This document shows positions 21,122 through 32,581 of a stretch of 64,000 nt of DNA, one piece after another. Source of the stretch: Bicyclus anynana (taxonomy: Eukaryota; Arthropoda; Insecta; Lepidoptera; Nymphalidae). Location of the stretch: positions 8,504,291 through 8,568,290 of the forward strand of contig NC_069090.1 in the NCBI RefSeq assembly GCF_947172395.1, written 5' to 3'. Under the pieces are notes generated by a model. That model was not told the DNA's origin, did not search any database, and worked only from the letters and a program-made list of their open reading frames with translations. The first letter of the stretch is position 1. Each line of letters starts with the position of its first letter. The translations under genes and the position numbers were made by a program.

Positions 21122-21457
21122 AGGCCGTGATAGCCCAGTAGATATGATCTCTTACTTTGATTCGGAAGGCGTAGGTTCGAATCCGGTCCGGGACTTACAC
21201 CTCCAACTTTACAGTTATGATCATTTTAAGAAATAAAATATATATTACGTGTCTCAAACGGTGAAGAACGGTGTGAAGTTTGCCTATCCGTTTCGGGCCA
21301 GCATGGCGGACTGTTAAGCCGGATTTATATTTGTTCGTCACGACACGACACGTCAGACAAATGTAAATCCGGCTTTAGCCTAACCCCAATCATTCTAAGA
21401 GCAGACGCGTGCTCAAAAGTGAGCCGAATGAGGGTTGTCATTGATGATGATAGGAGC
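21122..21457 (+). mobile_element. SINE family 1 with an internal 50-base insert
   Basis: Head GGCCGTGATAGCCCAGTAG and tail TCATTGATGATGAT present. After GCATGGCGGACTG, about 60 bases (including GACACGACACGTCAGACAAA) replace or split the usual TTGGCCTAACCCC, and they start and end with similar CCGGATTTAxATTTG / AATGTAAATCCGGCTTTA, a small inverted repeat. Confidence 0.85.
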
Positions 21458-21779
21458 TTGTCATCATCATTTTTTATTATCCTGTCCTGTTGTTCGGTAT
21501 TTAATCAATATGGTATTATGGACAATACCATTTTCCAAAATATACCGACTTGACTAGAATAGAAGGTGATTTATATGAATAAATAAACAATTTTACACGT
21601 TTGCACCAACAAACAAATTATATTTATTATTTATGTCATGGTATAATCAGCAATTTCCCGACTGTAACTTAAAAAAGGACTTCCACAACTTTCAAACCAT
21701 ATTTCGCCGCCGTATATTCTTATTTTCGCGACAAAAAGTAACTTATATGTTCTGCTCTGAGGTCCCAGAGAGACGAATA

Positions 21780-22530
21780 TCTTAGTATTCCATGGATTCA
21801 CCGTGCAGGTTCCGGGTCCATCGCGTGGTAGAGAGAAAAACACCAAGCAAAGTCTAGGACTTGTGACTACTGGATGTAGGGTTAAGGAATTCCTTGACGA
21901 TCGATCAACACTCCCCTTCTCTGCTCGTGTTGTTTTCCCTACCTATTCATATTTGGTAAGATCCTATTAGAGCAGCTTTGGATACTCGTTCTAATAAAGA
22001 AGTAGCTGCACTTCTAGAGAGGCCAAGGTCTTTAAGCAAGTTATAGAGAGATTTTGCTGGTAATCCTCTCGCACCTATTTCTACGGCGTACAGACTAACT
22101 ACATAGCCATTTTTAGTTATTTCATTTGTTAGGTTATAGTCACTTTTAAACTGTGGTCCTTCGAAATGTTAGTCTCCCACGGCACAGTAAGCTCTACAAG
22201 TACTATTCGCTCTGTTTTTTTGGACAAAAGGAAAATCTTTCTAGATCTCGAAACAGCGACATCCGCTGGGATTTTATAATGTTTCTCATACGTATCCATT
22301 AATAAAGTCCAATCAGGTGCAGAACCTAGGATTGAGTAAGGCTTACTAGATGATTTTGTTATTGAACCTGCTTTGGCGAAGTTAATTTGTCTTTTATTTG
22401 TAGTCAATCCTTTTTGAGCTCTGGCTACTGAAAGGCTTATAGCTTCACGTATAATTTGGAGTACTCTATCATGACGACGTGAGTAAAGACCCCTAACAAT
22501 TTTTGCATCAACTTGACATATAAGTACCCA
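21780..22530 (-). pseudogene. Retroelement C-terminal domain with VELTVPWE motif, frameshifted, plus 3' flank
   Basis: From about 22530 the minus strand reads CQVDAKIVRGLYSRRHDRVL, INFAKAGSITKSSSK, APDWTLLMDTYEKHYKIPAD and RIVLVELTVPWETNISK. A frameshift near 22140 leads into YNLTNEITKNGYVV, LYAVEIGARGLPAKSLYNLL and KDLGLSRSAATSLLERVSKA, ending in a stop at 21947. The block order (AGS/G..W, LRPD-like, VELTVPWE, VEVG.RG) is one I recognise from C-terminal parts of metazoan reverse-transcriptase-like proteins; its fold may be nuclease-like, which is inference. The stretch 21780-21947 is the 3' flank, and the same flank recurs elsewhere in the window. It sits just upstream of the receptor gene on the same strand but is not part of it. 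Confidence 0.65.
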
Positions 22531-23299
22531 TCACTTACTTAAAAACATCATCAAAATATATTTGCCGAAGATGCACCGGCGCGGCAAGTGAGCTTCATAG
22601 CCGTAGCGAGTCCGCACCAGTCGAACTGGGGTGAGGCCAAGCATGCTTGAGATTCGCAGCACTAATGCCAGTGATCCGCTTACATTGCAGTGTTCCTCCA
22701 TCTCTTTTTACCTCCTACTTGTTTTTACTACTCAATTACCCTGGTACTTTGTTTGAAGCTCATAGCCTATGTGACAATTTATAAAAGTTCACTCTACTGT
22801 AAGCCGCAAAGAACTTCGCTCTGAAAACTCACCAGCCCTTTATATTACTGTAAAGCTTAAAGTACTGATTACGAAATTATTTATTAATATTAAAATCGTG
22901 ACCTAATGCATGGTTTAACCGTAACATAATAAGTGTTTAGACAACCTTATGATAAGAGTAAATTGTTGGGTTACTATGATATATACTCGTAGGTAACATT
23001 GAGTACCTTCAAATAAAAAAAAAATGGCTGCGTCTTCATTTGCGTTAATCTAGATTTTAAAATTAGAATTCGTTTCCGGTTCTAGGAAGGCAGATTCTTA
23101 GAAAATCTAACAAGAATCTCACAAGCCTCCGCATGAATCGAATAGTATCTTAGGGCTTTTGGAGCTTAGGCACTTAATCACCCAGGCTGTTTTGACCCTG
23201 GATTGTGTTACAAATAAATACACTTGTGGATAAAAAGTACCCATTCTTGTGGTGTGAAAGCAAAACAAACTCACACACATTTGCAAAATATAACACTCG
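22531..23299. other. No gene recognised
   Basis: 22590-22690 is GC-richer (CACCGGCGCGGCAAGTGAGC) and may be more of the retroelement at 21780-22530. I searched here for the receptor's first exon without success. Confidence 0.4.
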
Positions 23300-23491
23300 C
23301 AGTACGATTTCACCTACGTAGTTCACATTCCCATTGGAACACATGGGTAAAATATAGATAATGTTACGTCTTGATGATGTAGCTTTTCATTAGTGAAAGT
23401 TTTTTTTTTAATCGTTCCAATAGTTTCAGAGTATATTCAATACAAACAAACAATCAAATATTTCCTTTTTATTATTATCATATTAGTATAG
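23300..23491 (-). mobile_element. Helitron-like element, H1 variant, minus
   Basis: GATTTCACCTACGTAGTTCA to CATATTAGTATAGA. The CTAG side is decayed. Confidence 0.65.
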
Positions 23492-23822
23492 ATAACTTAG
23501 GGTTACATTGTCTATGAGTTTACAGTACATGTTATAATGAAACCAAATGCAAACATTTACTGATTCAGTATCTACACTTCCAGTAATAAGAGGGTTTTTG
23601 ATTGTTATTCAAAAGATACCTTTACAATGATTGTACCGTTATTAGTTATCAATATAGTTTTAGATGCAACTATGAAATAAATTATTTCATTAATATTTTA
23701 TTCGAAACCTCAAAAAGCCATAAAAGAAAGATTCTTGGACCAAGTGTTGCCAACAATCTTTTCAACACTCCTTTATACATAATCATAAATTCAATTAGTT
23801 TGAGACAATTAATTAGTTTTGG

Positions 23823-24036
23823 TTGGTGGGAGGCTTCGGCCGTTGCTAGTTACCACCCTACCGACAAAGACGTACCGCCAAGCGATTTAGGGTTCCGGTG
23901 CGATGTCGTGTAGAAACCGAAAAGAGGTGTGGATTTTCATCCTCTTCCTAACAAGTTAGCCCGCTTCCATCTTACACTGCATCATCACTTACCATCAGGT
24001 GAGATTGTAGTCAAGGGCTAACTTGTAAAGAAGAAG
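23823..24036 (+). mobile_element. SINE family 2 body
   Basis: GGTGGGAGGCTTCGGCCGTT to GGGCTAACTTGTAAAGAAG. It abuts the Jockey fragment on the other strand. Confidence 0.86.
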
Positions 24037-24059
24037 TATCAGATATTTTTTGCTTATTT

Positions 24060-24500
24060 AAATGTTGTATAGCAGTATCTTGTTGTGTATTGAGAGCGAG
24101 GAATTTCTACCAAGTAGCCGGTACATATTTTTATACTTTACATCAATTTCTTTTCTCTTCTTCTTGACATGAGCTTTCTAGCGAAGCTTTATATCAAGGG
24201 TCATTCCAAAGATATTTTGCTGTTTCAACGTACGGGACTTTTTGGCCATTGATATAGACAGCATAGTACTTTTTTGATTTTTTGGTGAAGTCTATATAGA
24301 TTGACTTTGTCTTTGCTTTATTTGCCATTTTTTGGTCCATTGATGTACCTTATTTAGTGTATTTTGTACTTTTCCTCAGCCTCTTTTTGAGATTCTCCTA
24401 CAGCCATAATAGCTGTGTCATCAACAAAGGTGGCAATGGTATTATTTTCAAGTTCTGGAATATCGGAAGTGTATAAAAGGTAATTTGGTAGTGGAACGTA
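24060..24500 (-). pseudogene. Jockey-type reverse transcriptase fragment
   Basis: Read on the minus strand from about 24500, the sequence gives YLLYTSDIPELENNTIATF, then VDDTAIMAVGESQKEAE (the catalytic [YF]xDD block with V for the usual aromatic-x), then NKVHQWTKKWQIK, KKYYAVYINGQKVPY and KYKNMYRLLGRNSSLSIHNK, matching the Jockey group in order. Frame changes and stops show it is broken. The fragment ends where SINE 23823-24035 begins, so the SINE probably interrupts or truncates it. Only part of the palm and thumb remains. Confidence 0.75.
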
Positions 24501-24544
24501 GAATGCTAAAAATAAAAAAAAATAAGACACACAAAAATAAGGTC

Positions 24545-24818
24545 CATTATAAAAGTAACTGACGCTTTGAGCGCTGCTCTAAAACTGAAATGGAAGAGGG
24601 CAGGGAACGTAGCTAGGCTGAAGGATCAAAGATGGACTTTTAAAGTTACCTTCTGGAGAGGCCCACTAGGCAAAAGAAACAGAGGAAGACCATTGACAAG
24701 GTGGGAAGTTTAAATTAAAAAAACAGCTGGCTCATATTGGTATCATATAGCACAGGGCAGGGACAATTGGACATCTTTGGAGGAGGCCTTCACCCATTCT
24801 GAGGTTCTTGCGTATTAA
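24545..24818 (+). pseudogene. LINE C-terminal coding fragment (RTE/CR1-like tail)
   Basis: The plus strand reads VTDALSAALKLKWKRAGNVA, then RWTFKVTFWRGPLGKRNRGR and, after one in-frame TAA, KKTAGSYWYHIAQGRDNW. The layout [LK]KW-x-W/R-AGHVAR, GKR-x-RGRP, W..D and AQDR-x-W is that of the C-terminus of many arthropod LINEs and resembles the RTE tails elsewhere in this window, but differs in sequence. It lies back to back with the Jockey fragment on the opposite strand. Confidence 0.75.
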
Positions 24819-25397
24819 AAACAAACTATTAATGTACTAACATATATTTAAGTTTTTAATAACCAAATTAATCTAGATTACTAACATAAAATCTGTGAAA
24901 AATTATGCAAGAAATAAAAGGCTTTTTTATTATATTTTATTATAAAAGGTAATGTTAATTTAAGTTTGAATGTATTGCACAAACTTATAGATGTGAATCT
25001 GAAACACACAATGTCCTGCGTAGTTGGCTAGTCTCCAGTAAGGTTGGTCGTCTTGGCTATATTTCAGTAAGAAGAATATTATATCATTACAAGGACGCAT
25101 TTAAGGAACTTAGTAAATTAAATTACCCCTGTAATAGCCCCATAACGTTAAAAGCTCTATCTATAAAGACCAGAAATGTGATTCCGCTATTTTATACTCG
25201 TCGATGTAATATTCGCCTATAATAAGTTTTATGAGAATTTTAACTTAATTTGTATGGGATGCCAAATATAAAAAGTCACTAACAACGAATTGCTATAGAA
25301 ATGTCACTTAGCGATAATTTTACAGAATGCAAAAGCGTCAAATACAATTCAAGTACAAGTGATACCAAAATGGCAGTCTAAATTCAAGTGAGAAATG
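24819..25397. other. Nothing recognised
   Basis: AT-rich sequence without splice-bounded open stretches. Confidence 0.4.
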
Positions 25398-26060
25398 TTA
25401 TAAGCTTTTATTTAACTTGCAATGTATGTATGTCTGTTTGTTCGGGTGAAATCTTGCAGCTCAATTTTGAAGCAGATATCTTCAACTAATTGAGCTGAAA
25501 TTTTGTATACATGTTCCATTTGGATTACAATGTATGGTTTTTTTTATTGATAAAGAATACAATAAGGAACTTAAGCTAACTTATCCTAATCATGCCCACG
25601 TGGAATGGTGGCAAGAATACTGCATTTCCGCGCTGGACAGCCAGGCTGATCCTTTTCGCAAAAAATGAGCCAGCTCTTCTGTCCAGTCGAGGCAACTAGC
25701 CGATTTTTTATTAATTACATTAATACATTAGCCTAACTTAATGTATGGTTAACTTTGTGACGTAATTCTACATCCAACAAGATGGCATATTTAAGATGGC
25801 GTACTAGTTTTTTTAATGCACTTCTTCAATTTGGGTATCAAATGAAAGGGTTTGTTAGGAGTAATTAAAAAAACAAAGTGACGTCAGTCTAAATCTGATA
25901 CGGCGGCATATCTAAGATGGCGGACTAGTTTTTTTAATGCACCTCTACAGGGTATCAAATGAAAGGGCTTCACAAGAATAATTCAAAAAATGAAGTGATG
26001 TCAGTCTAAATAGCGCACTTCTACTTTGGAACAGTGTACATTTTTTTTGCGTTTATAGGT
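25398..26060 (+). mobile_element. Dispersed repeat starting ATAAGCTTTTATTTAACTTG, with a nested insertion
   Basis: The repeat continues TGTTCGGGTGAAATCTTGCA, then after the insertion GGTTAACTTTGTGACGTAAT and several copies of AAGATGGCG-GACTAGTTTTTTTAATGCAC. A 200-bp piece at 25540-25739 interrupts it. Confidence 0.65.
25540..25739 (-). mobile_element. Non-LTR or SINE fragment with an 11-bp target duplication
   Basis: AATGTATGGTT occurs at 25529-25539 and 25740-25750 as the target duplication. The insert starts with poly-T (an A tail on minus) and holds CCGCGCTGGACAGCCAGGCT. Its orientation is minus. Confidence 0.7.
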
Positions 26061-26062
26061 TA

Positions 26063-26490
26063 CTAGCAGACGCCTGCGACTTCATCCGCGTGAAATTTAG
26101 TTCTTCACAATTCCCTCGGGAACCATGGACTTTTCCGGGATAAAAAGTAACTTATGTGTTAAACCAAAGTAATATCTATTTCCATTCCAAATTTCAACTA
26201 AATCGGTTTAGTAGTTTCGGCGTTTAAGAGTAACAAACTTTCGTGTTTATAATATTAGTAGAATAAACAATTAAAAGAGTAACTCTAAAAATGAAGGACT
26301 TTCCATACAAACTTTCCCCTATTTCATCCCCTTCTATTTTTATTTTAGGGTCAAAAAGTATCCTATGTTTTCTCCAAGGTCCCATTTACGATTACACCAA
26401 AATTCATCTTGATCGGTTTAGCCGTTTAGCCGTGAAAAGGTAACAGACAGACAGACAGAGTTACTTTCGCATTTATAATATTAGTATAGA
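26063..26490 (-). mobile_element. Two adjacent Helitron-like elements (H2 then H3), minus
   Basis: H2: CTAGCAGACGCCTGCGACTT to TTATAATATTAGTAGAA (26063-26262). H3: from about 26280 (CTCTAAAAATGAAGGACTTT) to TTATAATATTAGTATAGA (26490), with the CAGACAGACAGACAGAG marker. Confidence 0.72.
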
Positions 26491-26774
26491 TTACTTTATA
26501 CGAGTTTCATATAAATTACTTAATAACTTTATGAGAGAGAGGCGAATATCTTAGCATTTTTAATATTAAATAGTCTCCGGGAAGGTTTTGAGGACCCAAT
26601 AAATTAATTTTATTTATTTCTACTCTATATTATATTTCTCACTGACAACTACTAATAATTTATTTAACACACTATATATATATAAATATAATTATATAGG
26701 TATATACATATATAATTATTTATTATGTTCTTATTATTAATTATCAATTAGTAACACTTCTTCTTGTTGTTTCC

Positions 26775-27015
26775 GCCCGCGTCACCACATGGTTCCACGG
26801 AAGACCAGCGCTGCGCTGGTGCATCCATCACTAGCGTAGTACATGCTGAGCGGAGACCATTTTGGTACCACACACATCATTTTTTGGATTTAATTTAATC
26901 ATTAGTTTAATATCTTTAAATTATTAGTTTACTATATTTTTAAAATTTCTTTCTTTTGTTTTAGGTATTTGTTGTCTTTTGTGTATTATGTGTGTGTGTC
27001 CAAATAAAATAATTT

Positions 27016-27051
<36 letters not shown>

Positions 27052-27056
27052 TTTTT
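26775..27056 (+). mobile_element. LINE 3' UTR with (CTTT)n tail
   Basis: ACCAGCGCTGCGCTGGTGCA, CATGCTGAGCGGAGACCATT, then an AT-rich part and a clean TTTC repeat at 27014-27052. The 5' coding part is absent. Confidence 0.55.
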
Positions 27057-27059
27057 CAT

Positions 27060-27160
27060 TTCATGGATTCACCGTGCAGGTGTCGGGTCCATCGCGTGGT
27101 AGAGAGAAAAACACCAAGCAAAGTCCAGGACTTGTTGACTACTGGCTAAATTGTCATTGA
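27060..27160 (-). mobile_element. 3' flank of the VELTVPWE retroelement, minus
   Basis: CATGGATTCACCGTGCAGGT to GGACTTGTTGACTACTGGC, nearly identical to 21787-21875. Confidence 0.65.
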
Positions 27161-27654
27161 ATAAAAAATGTATCTACACGTAGGTACATAAAGCTAGCTT
27201 TATGTACCCTATTTCTAGATTATAAATTACGCTTGGGATTTCAAATCTCCTATTATGCAACACTCTCATAATCTACTATTAAAACTCTTCCGCAGACTAA
27301 GTAATATCAGTATCTAACCCTATTAGTTCCCAGTTACGTATCTACCCATATACGTAGAGTTACTATTATGCAGGAGATTTGCATAAGATAATTTATTCGC
27401 CCGGCTTAATAGCTGCGACTGCGGTACATACCGTTTTGTTTACGTTTTCCCCTTCACACGTTGACTTAACGAGTTAACAGCTCGTCATGCTTAAATAAAT
27501 GTTATCATTATTTCATTCACTATTGTTATTTTTAACAGTAACAGTGGCGAAGGATGTAATTTTGACGAAGTTAAGCCGTCACAAAGAAAAGGAAATTCAA
27601 ACCGCTTGATACAAACTCCGGTTTCTCATACCCATACATATACATATATTCATT

Positions 27655-27790
27655 ACAATAAATAAAATAAATAAATAAATAAAATCTTTATTCACCAAAA
27701 AAAATATACAAAAAACCATAACATTGCCTGTGGTCTCCACACTATATTGATCTGTATCGTGGAGACCAGGTAGGATTTTCTAATGCTTTC
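27655..27790 (-). mobile_element. LINE 3' end, minus, with a terminal hairpin
   Basis: AAATAAATAAATAAAATCTTTATTC-type tail and a 9-bp stem GGTCTCCAC / GTGGAGACC at 27728-27766. Confidence 0.45.
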
Positions 27791-28029
27791 CGTTGGACTA
27801 GGACTAATTACAAAAATTACAATAAATAGGACTACATTACAAAAAGAAAAACATACACAATAAATAATAATATGTATGTATGGATTTTTAAAAGGTAACG
27901 CGGCGGGAATCGGACTGTATAGACTCTTCGCCGCTGGTGTGCTATAACCTTGCTCTTATAATTTTACTTTAAATGGTGTTAGCAGTGAATAGTCGATGAA
28001 ACAATTACATTATATATGGCATTTAATAT

Positions 28030-28160
28030 CTTTGGGTACTTCTTATCATAACATAGCTCGCTCCATCGCCCGCTGAGCCTTCTAACAAGGTCCATAATTA
28101 GCGACCAAGTCACCTTTACTTAAACGTAAAGTTGTCTCTGAAAATCTGAGAGTACTTATA
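28030..28160 (-). mobile_element. RTE coding fragment, minus strand
   Basis: The minus strand resembles the RTE block TWSLTMxLxRRLRVxQRAMERAM, here as ACTTGGTCGCTAATTATGG and CGATGGAGCGAGCTATGTTA. Short and decayed. Confidence 0.55.
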
Positions 28161-28519
28161 ATAAGCTTGTAAATGTTATTATATGAAAATCCGAAACATT
28201 AATTTAGCTTGAAAAAACAAAATATACAAAATAAAACTGTTGAGAAGAATAATTAAAAAAAAATACATAATCAGAAGATGAAGAAGAATGTAAGCTGAAC
28301 CAACTACTATCTCTCTACCTTATAATTACGTCCATTAGAGGATGCGTTCCAAGTGATCACATTTACAAAGTCAAACATTTACTCAGGCCGACAAAGGAGG
28401 GCGCTCAATTAGGCTAACACTCGTGAGAGTTAGCCAAACAGTGATCGGAGTAACGGAGCAACGGATACCTGGTACTAGCCAAACTAAGCTAAGGAAGAAC
28501 ATAGATTTTCTATTTTTAG

Positions 28520-28738
28520 TACCTGGGTTTTTTTTTAATCTCACCTGATGGTAAGTGATGATGCAGTCTAAGATGGAAGCGGGCTAACTTGTTAGGAGTA
28601 GGAAGAAATCCACACTCCTTTCGGTTTCTACACGACATCGTACCAGAACGCTAAATCGCTTGGCGGTACGTCTTACGTCTTTGCCGGTAGGGTGGTAACT
28701 AGCCACGGCCGAAGCCTCCCACTAGCCAAAACCGACCG
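28520..28738 (-). mobile_element. SINE family 2 body, minus
   Basis: Poly-T (A tail) at 28529, then TCTCACCTGATGGTAAGTGA to AGCCACGGCCGAAGCCTCCC. Confidence 0.86.
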
Positions 28739-28778
28739 AGCTTTGCTTGGTATTATTATATTTATCTATCTATCTTGG

Positions 28779-28958
28779 TTTACAAATCCCGCGTGAACCG
28801 TGGATTTTTCCGGGATGAAAAGTAGGTGTTAATCCAGAGTAAAATCTATTTCCATTCCAATTTCAGACAAATCGCTTCAGTAGTAGCGGGGTTAAAGAGT
28901 AAAAAACATCCAAACAAACATACATCCATACAAAATTTCGCGTTCATAATAATAGTAG
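28779..28958 (-). mobile_element. Helitron-like element, H2, minus, decayed
   Basis: AATCCCGCGTGAACCGTGGA to CGCGTTCATAATAATAGTAG. Confidence 0.65.
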
Positions 28959-29058
28959 CATACTGAAATAACACACGGTAAAAATACGGTTATTCCCACG
29001 GTGTTGGCGATCTCATCTATCTCGAATCTCGATTGGATTCCAGAGGGCCAAGTGGCAG

Positions 29059-29198
29059 TTTGATACTGTAACTATCGCTTTAACGTAAACACGAATTTCT
29101 AAGGAATTGAAACAGCGCCATCTCGTAGCACTACTGCACAACTGTTTCAATTCCATATAAAATTTGGTTTACGTTAACGCGATAGTAACAGTATGAAA
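29059..29198. mobile_element. Fold-back MITE, about 57-bp arms
   Basis: Left arm TGATACTGTAACTATCGCTT...GGAATTGAAACAG (29059-29115), right arm its imperfect complement (29142-29198), separated by 26 bases CGCCATCTCGTAGCACTACT. Confidence 0.65.
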
Positions 29199-29639
29199 AT
29201 ATTGAAAACTCCCACTAGGCACACAGAATAAAATGTCCACATATCGCTCAATAAGTTCTTCTCCTCTGTAGGTAGGAAAAGACAAAAGTTTTGTTGGTAT
29301 ATAACCATAAATGTCTTGTGGTTTGTCTTGTTTCTACGACCGTCTATAAATCTTCATAAGAAACAAAATTTGTGGCGAAATTATATTCAAGGATCTACTT
29401 CGATGTTTCATATTCCTGGTGAATACTGCGAGATGGCATTAGTATTCCGGTAAGACTCTTCGTCGTATATTCGCCGCATATTACTTTAATAATAAACATG
29501 TTACGTTGTATCTTCTTCGTAGAGGAGCATGTTCACGGTATTTAGCTAAGACCTGCTTAATATTCTTACCCATATTTGAAGTGATAGCTGGTGGTGCGAA
29601 AATATCCCAACCACAGATGAACACAGATAGAGCTCACGG

Positions 29640-30010
29640 AACACAACGATCTCCTAGCCGTTCCAAATACAAAATTCAAAAACGAACACATTCTCGAGCT
29701 TTTACGACACGAAGCGTCGCATCAGTAATTTTCAATATTATTCAAGAAAAATGGCGTCTTAAAATATTTTAAAATTTGTTTGCAAAAATTAAAGAAATAA
29801 GATGGGGTATTTTTTTATTGGCAATTATTGATTATTATATTAATTTAAGTTATTGTTGTTAGTGTTAAATTTTGAAATGCAAATTATGAAAAAAGTTTGT
29901 ACATGCGGTTGTCACGGAGAAGCGTGACGTTTGTTTTTTAAGGGGTTCTACCACGCCGCTTGTAAAGACTCATTCTAGATCATTCTTTATTCTGTGATCC
30001 CTAAAAGAGC
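29640..30010 (-). mobile_element. Dispersed repeat, shared with 41150-41605
   Basis: ACACGAAGCGTCGCATCAGT, CAATATTATTCAAGAAAAAT and TTGTAAAGACTCATTCT recur in order in the copy at 41150-41605. Confidence 0.6.
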
Positions 30011-30299
30011 GAAGCAAATGATATTTGAAAACGTGTTTGGAGTTCGTCACATCATTGGGAACTCAATATCCCTTCAACAAAATTAAATTAAATTAAATTT
30101 AACAAAAAGCTTGGTGTTGGACTGAACTATACGATAGTGTACTTAGTTCTAGATGAGTTTGTAAAATGGTGGTAAATAAAAACTCGGACCGAGGCGCGTT
30201 TGGAATCCTCGTAACTTTAATTTTAAGTTTTCGATTTTAATTACCACCATTAAATCATGACATAACTTGACGTTTCAAAAGTGCTTGTATAATATATAA

Positions 30300-30560
30300 C
30301 GGTTCAATCCGTTCCGGGGCATGCACCTCCAACTTTTCAGTTATGTGCATTTGAAGAAATGAAATATCACGTGTCGCAAACGGTGAAGGAAAACATCGTG
30401 AGGAAACCTGCATAGGTACCAGAGAATTTTCTTAATTTTGTGTATGTGCGAAGTCTGCCAATCCGCATTGGGCCAGCGCGGTGGATTATTGGCCTAACCC
30501 CTCTCATTCTGAGAGAAGACTCGAGCTCAGCAGTGAGCTGAATATGGGTTGATAACGACG
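30300..30560 (+). mobile_element. SINE family 1, 5'-truncated
   Basis: Starts in the tRNA-like head at TCAATCCGTTCCGGGGCATG and continues to GAATATGGGTTGATAACGAC. Confidence 0.85.
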
Positions 30561-31684
30561 AAAGCGGGCTGTCCTTTAATAATCTAATTAATTAAACAAT
30601 TATTACTTGATTATACCTAATCGTTTTTGTGGTAAAACTTTTTTTAGTCGTGAGATAGAAGCATCGTGGATTGAAGCTTTCATACAACGTTCACATGATA
30701 ATTTTAATAATTATAGCCACGATGGCACGTAGTACAGAATGGGTATATGAGTTAAGGGTTATAGGATATTTGTACGAACCATACCAGAAATCCAAACTAG
30801 AACAGTTATCCTGGAGTATATTAAATATTGCAACTCTTAACTTATGTGACGTAAGTCTTCTTTTTAGTCGAGCACGTGTGAAATGACTTAACAACGTTCA
30901 CAGCAGCGTCAATGGGTCATTTTGACACCGTAACTCTTAACTTAAATTTTGACCCATATTTATTTCAAATTGAAATTGTATCTTTTGTCAAATTGAAATT
31001 GTAAAGGTATACCACGGAACATTGAATTGATAGCATAATCGTAATGTTTATTTACTTTCAATAATTGACCTAATTGAAGTTATGCTCTTCCTGTCATAGA
31101 GAAGTCTTGAAAATTAATGCTTCGATTAAGCGCAACTCAAGTGAGACATATACAGGGTTTCTTAGACCCCGTATCGCATTGAAAGTGTTAATAGAGGCCA
31201 CTAAACGGAAAATAAAACTTTACATTCTAAAAGTTTTCTTTTTACTTGATTTTATATAACACCGCTGAAACGAAAATAAGAAAGTTTATTACTCAACTTT
31301 AGTGTGCCCGATAATAAAATTCTCATGTCGAGCCGTAATGTGGGGCTACTCATCTTGCCTGCATACCTACGGGGAGTGTAATGGAATATTTAGGGTTTAT
31401 TAGGTTTGTGGAATTTTTCGCAAGAAGAAAACAGTACCCTGCAGTGTCTTGAGACTTTTTTCTCAAATGTAAAAACACGTAAGCGGCTTGGACTGGACGA
31501 AAGATATAACTTATAATATAATAATATAATTAAATCTAATTATTTGTTGAATTTAGTTAAGAATTCTCAGAAAATGCAATATTACTAATACATATTTCGT
31601 AGAGCTCATTCATAATCGAAAATCAGTTAACGAAGTTAACGTGTCGTAACGGGTAGAGCGATGTTGATTGTACCATCATTTTGT

Positions 31685-31795
31685 GCAGAGGAAACACCTC
31701 GCGCATGTCCCAGGACTTGTGACTTTGGGAGTAGGTTTAAGGAATCCCTTACGACTAGCCAAAACTCACTTTCCCAGTTCTCACACTAAACAATT
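31685..31795 (-). mobile_element. 3' flank of the VELTVPWE retroelement, minus, decayed
   Basis: CAGGACTTGTGACTTTGGGA to AGCCAAAACTCACTTTCCCA; same direction as the other copies. Confidence 0.5.
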
Positions 31796-31822
31796 TATGA
31801 TAGACAATAATTACTACACAAA

Positions 31823-31881
31823 TCATTGTTGCACAAAATTACTAACGCGCCAGTCGCGTTAGTAATTTTGTGCAACAATGA
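31823..31881. repeat. 27-bp perfect hairpin
   Basis: Arms 31823-31849 and 31855-31881, loop CCAGT. Starts TCATTGTTGCACAAAATTAC. Confidence 0.9.
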
Positions 31882-32488
31882 TAGCGTAACGACGTTTACG
31901 CTGCCTCACAAACAACTGAGCTCAAGTCAACAAATACCCTCTTATTTATATCAACACTGATACCTTCCCTCTAAAATAATATAAATAATGAATATTAATA
32001 CCACCTGTAATCGACGAATTTCTAACACAAGTAAAGCCGTCGGTCCTTATCTTGTACTGGTGTATAAAGAAATTACATTGTCACCTTAAGCCACTTAAGG
32101 GTCTATAGTCCATAGCTACAATCATGTAAGAAGGGCGGAGTTGGCTGTTAAAATGACAATGATTTACTACCCATTTACACGTATCTATTTTAAAACTTTT
32201 ACACTTTTAAAATAGGAACGTTTATTATTAAAAGCGGTATAATATTAGAGACGACATTATCTCTTGTTCGGAAAACCAGCAACTAAAGCCTCAGGGCAAT
32301 ATCTACTTGTTCGGGAGCGTTATCAAATTGAGGTAATATTAGGACAAATCCAATTCTAAATTCCAGCATTTTATCCCTGTCGCCCTTAAGCAGCGCAATC
32401 CATCTTTCTCAGTGTCCTCTTACAAATAACGAGCAAAATGGCTCACAAATAAAGAAGTTGAAAGCCATTAAGGGTGTTTTTATTACAG

Positions 32489-32581
32489 ATGTTTTCTTTC
32501 CGATACATGGCGGCTTATGGGGAATATTTTCCGCCGTGGACGTCCGGTGACGTAGCATTTGGGCCCTCATTTCCGATTGCG
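32489..32581 (+). other. Isolated exon-like stretch, unassigned
   Basis: Acceptor TTTTTATTACAG and donor GTAAAA bound exactly 31 codons, more GC-rich than the flanks, including GEYFPPWTSGDVAFG. No partner exon or family was recognised, so it may be chance or repeat-derived. Confidence 0.2.

Larger units (their letters stand above)
27161..28519. other. AT-rich DNA with small repeat pieces
   Basis: Only the LINE end 27655-27790 and RTE piece 28030-28160 stand out. Confidence 0.4.

Noticed and set aside
23119..23313. First exon of the receptor gene
   Set aside because: The open frame has no start context, no phase-1 donor and no membrane segment in the right place.
29506..29772. 88-codon plus-strand ORF
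   Set aside because: Overlaps a dispersed repeat and shows no recognisable motif.
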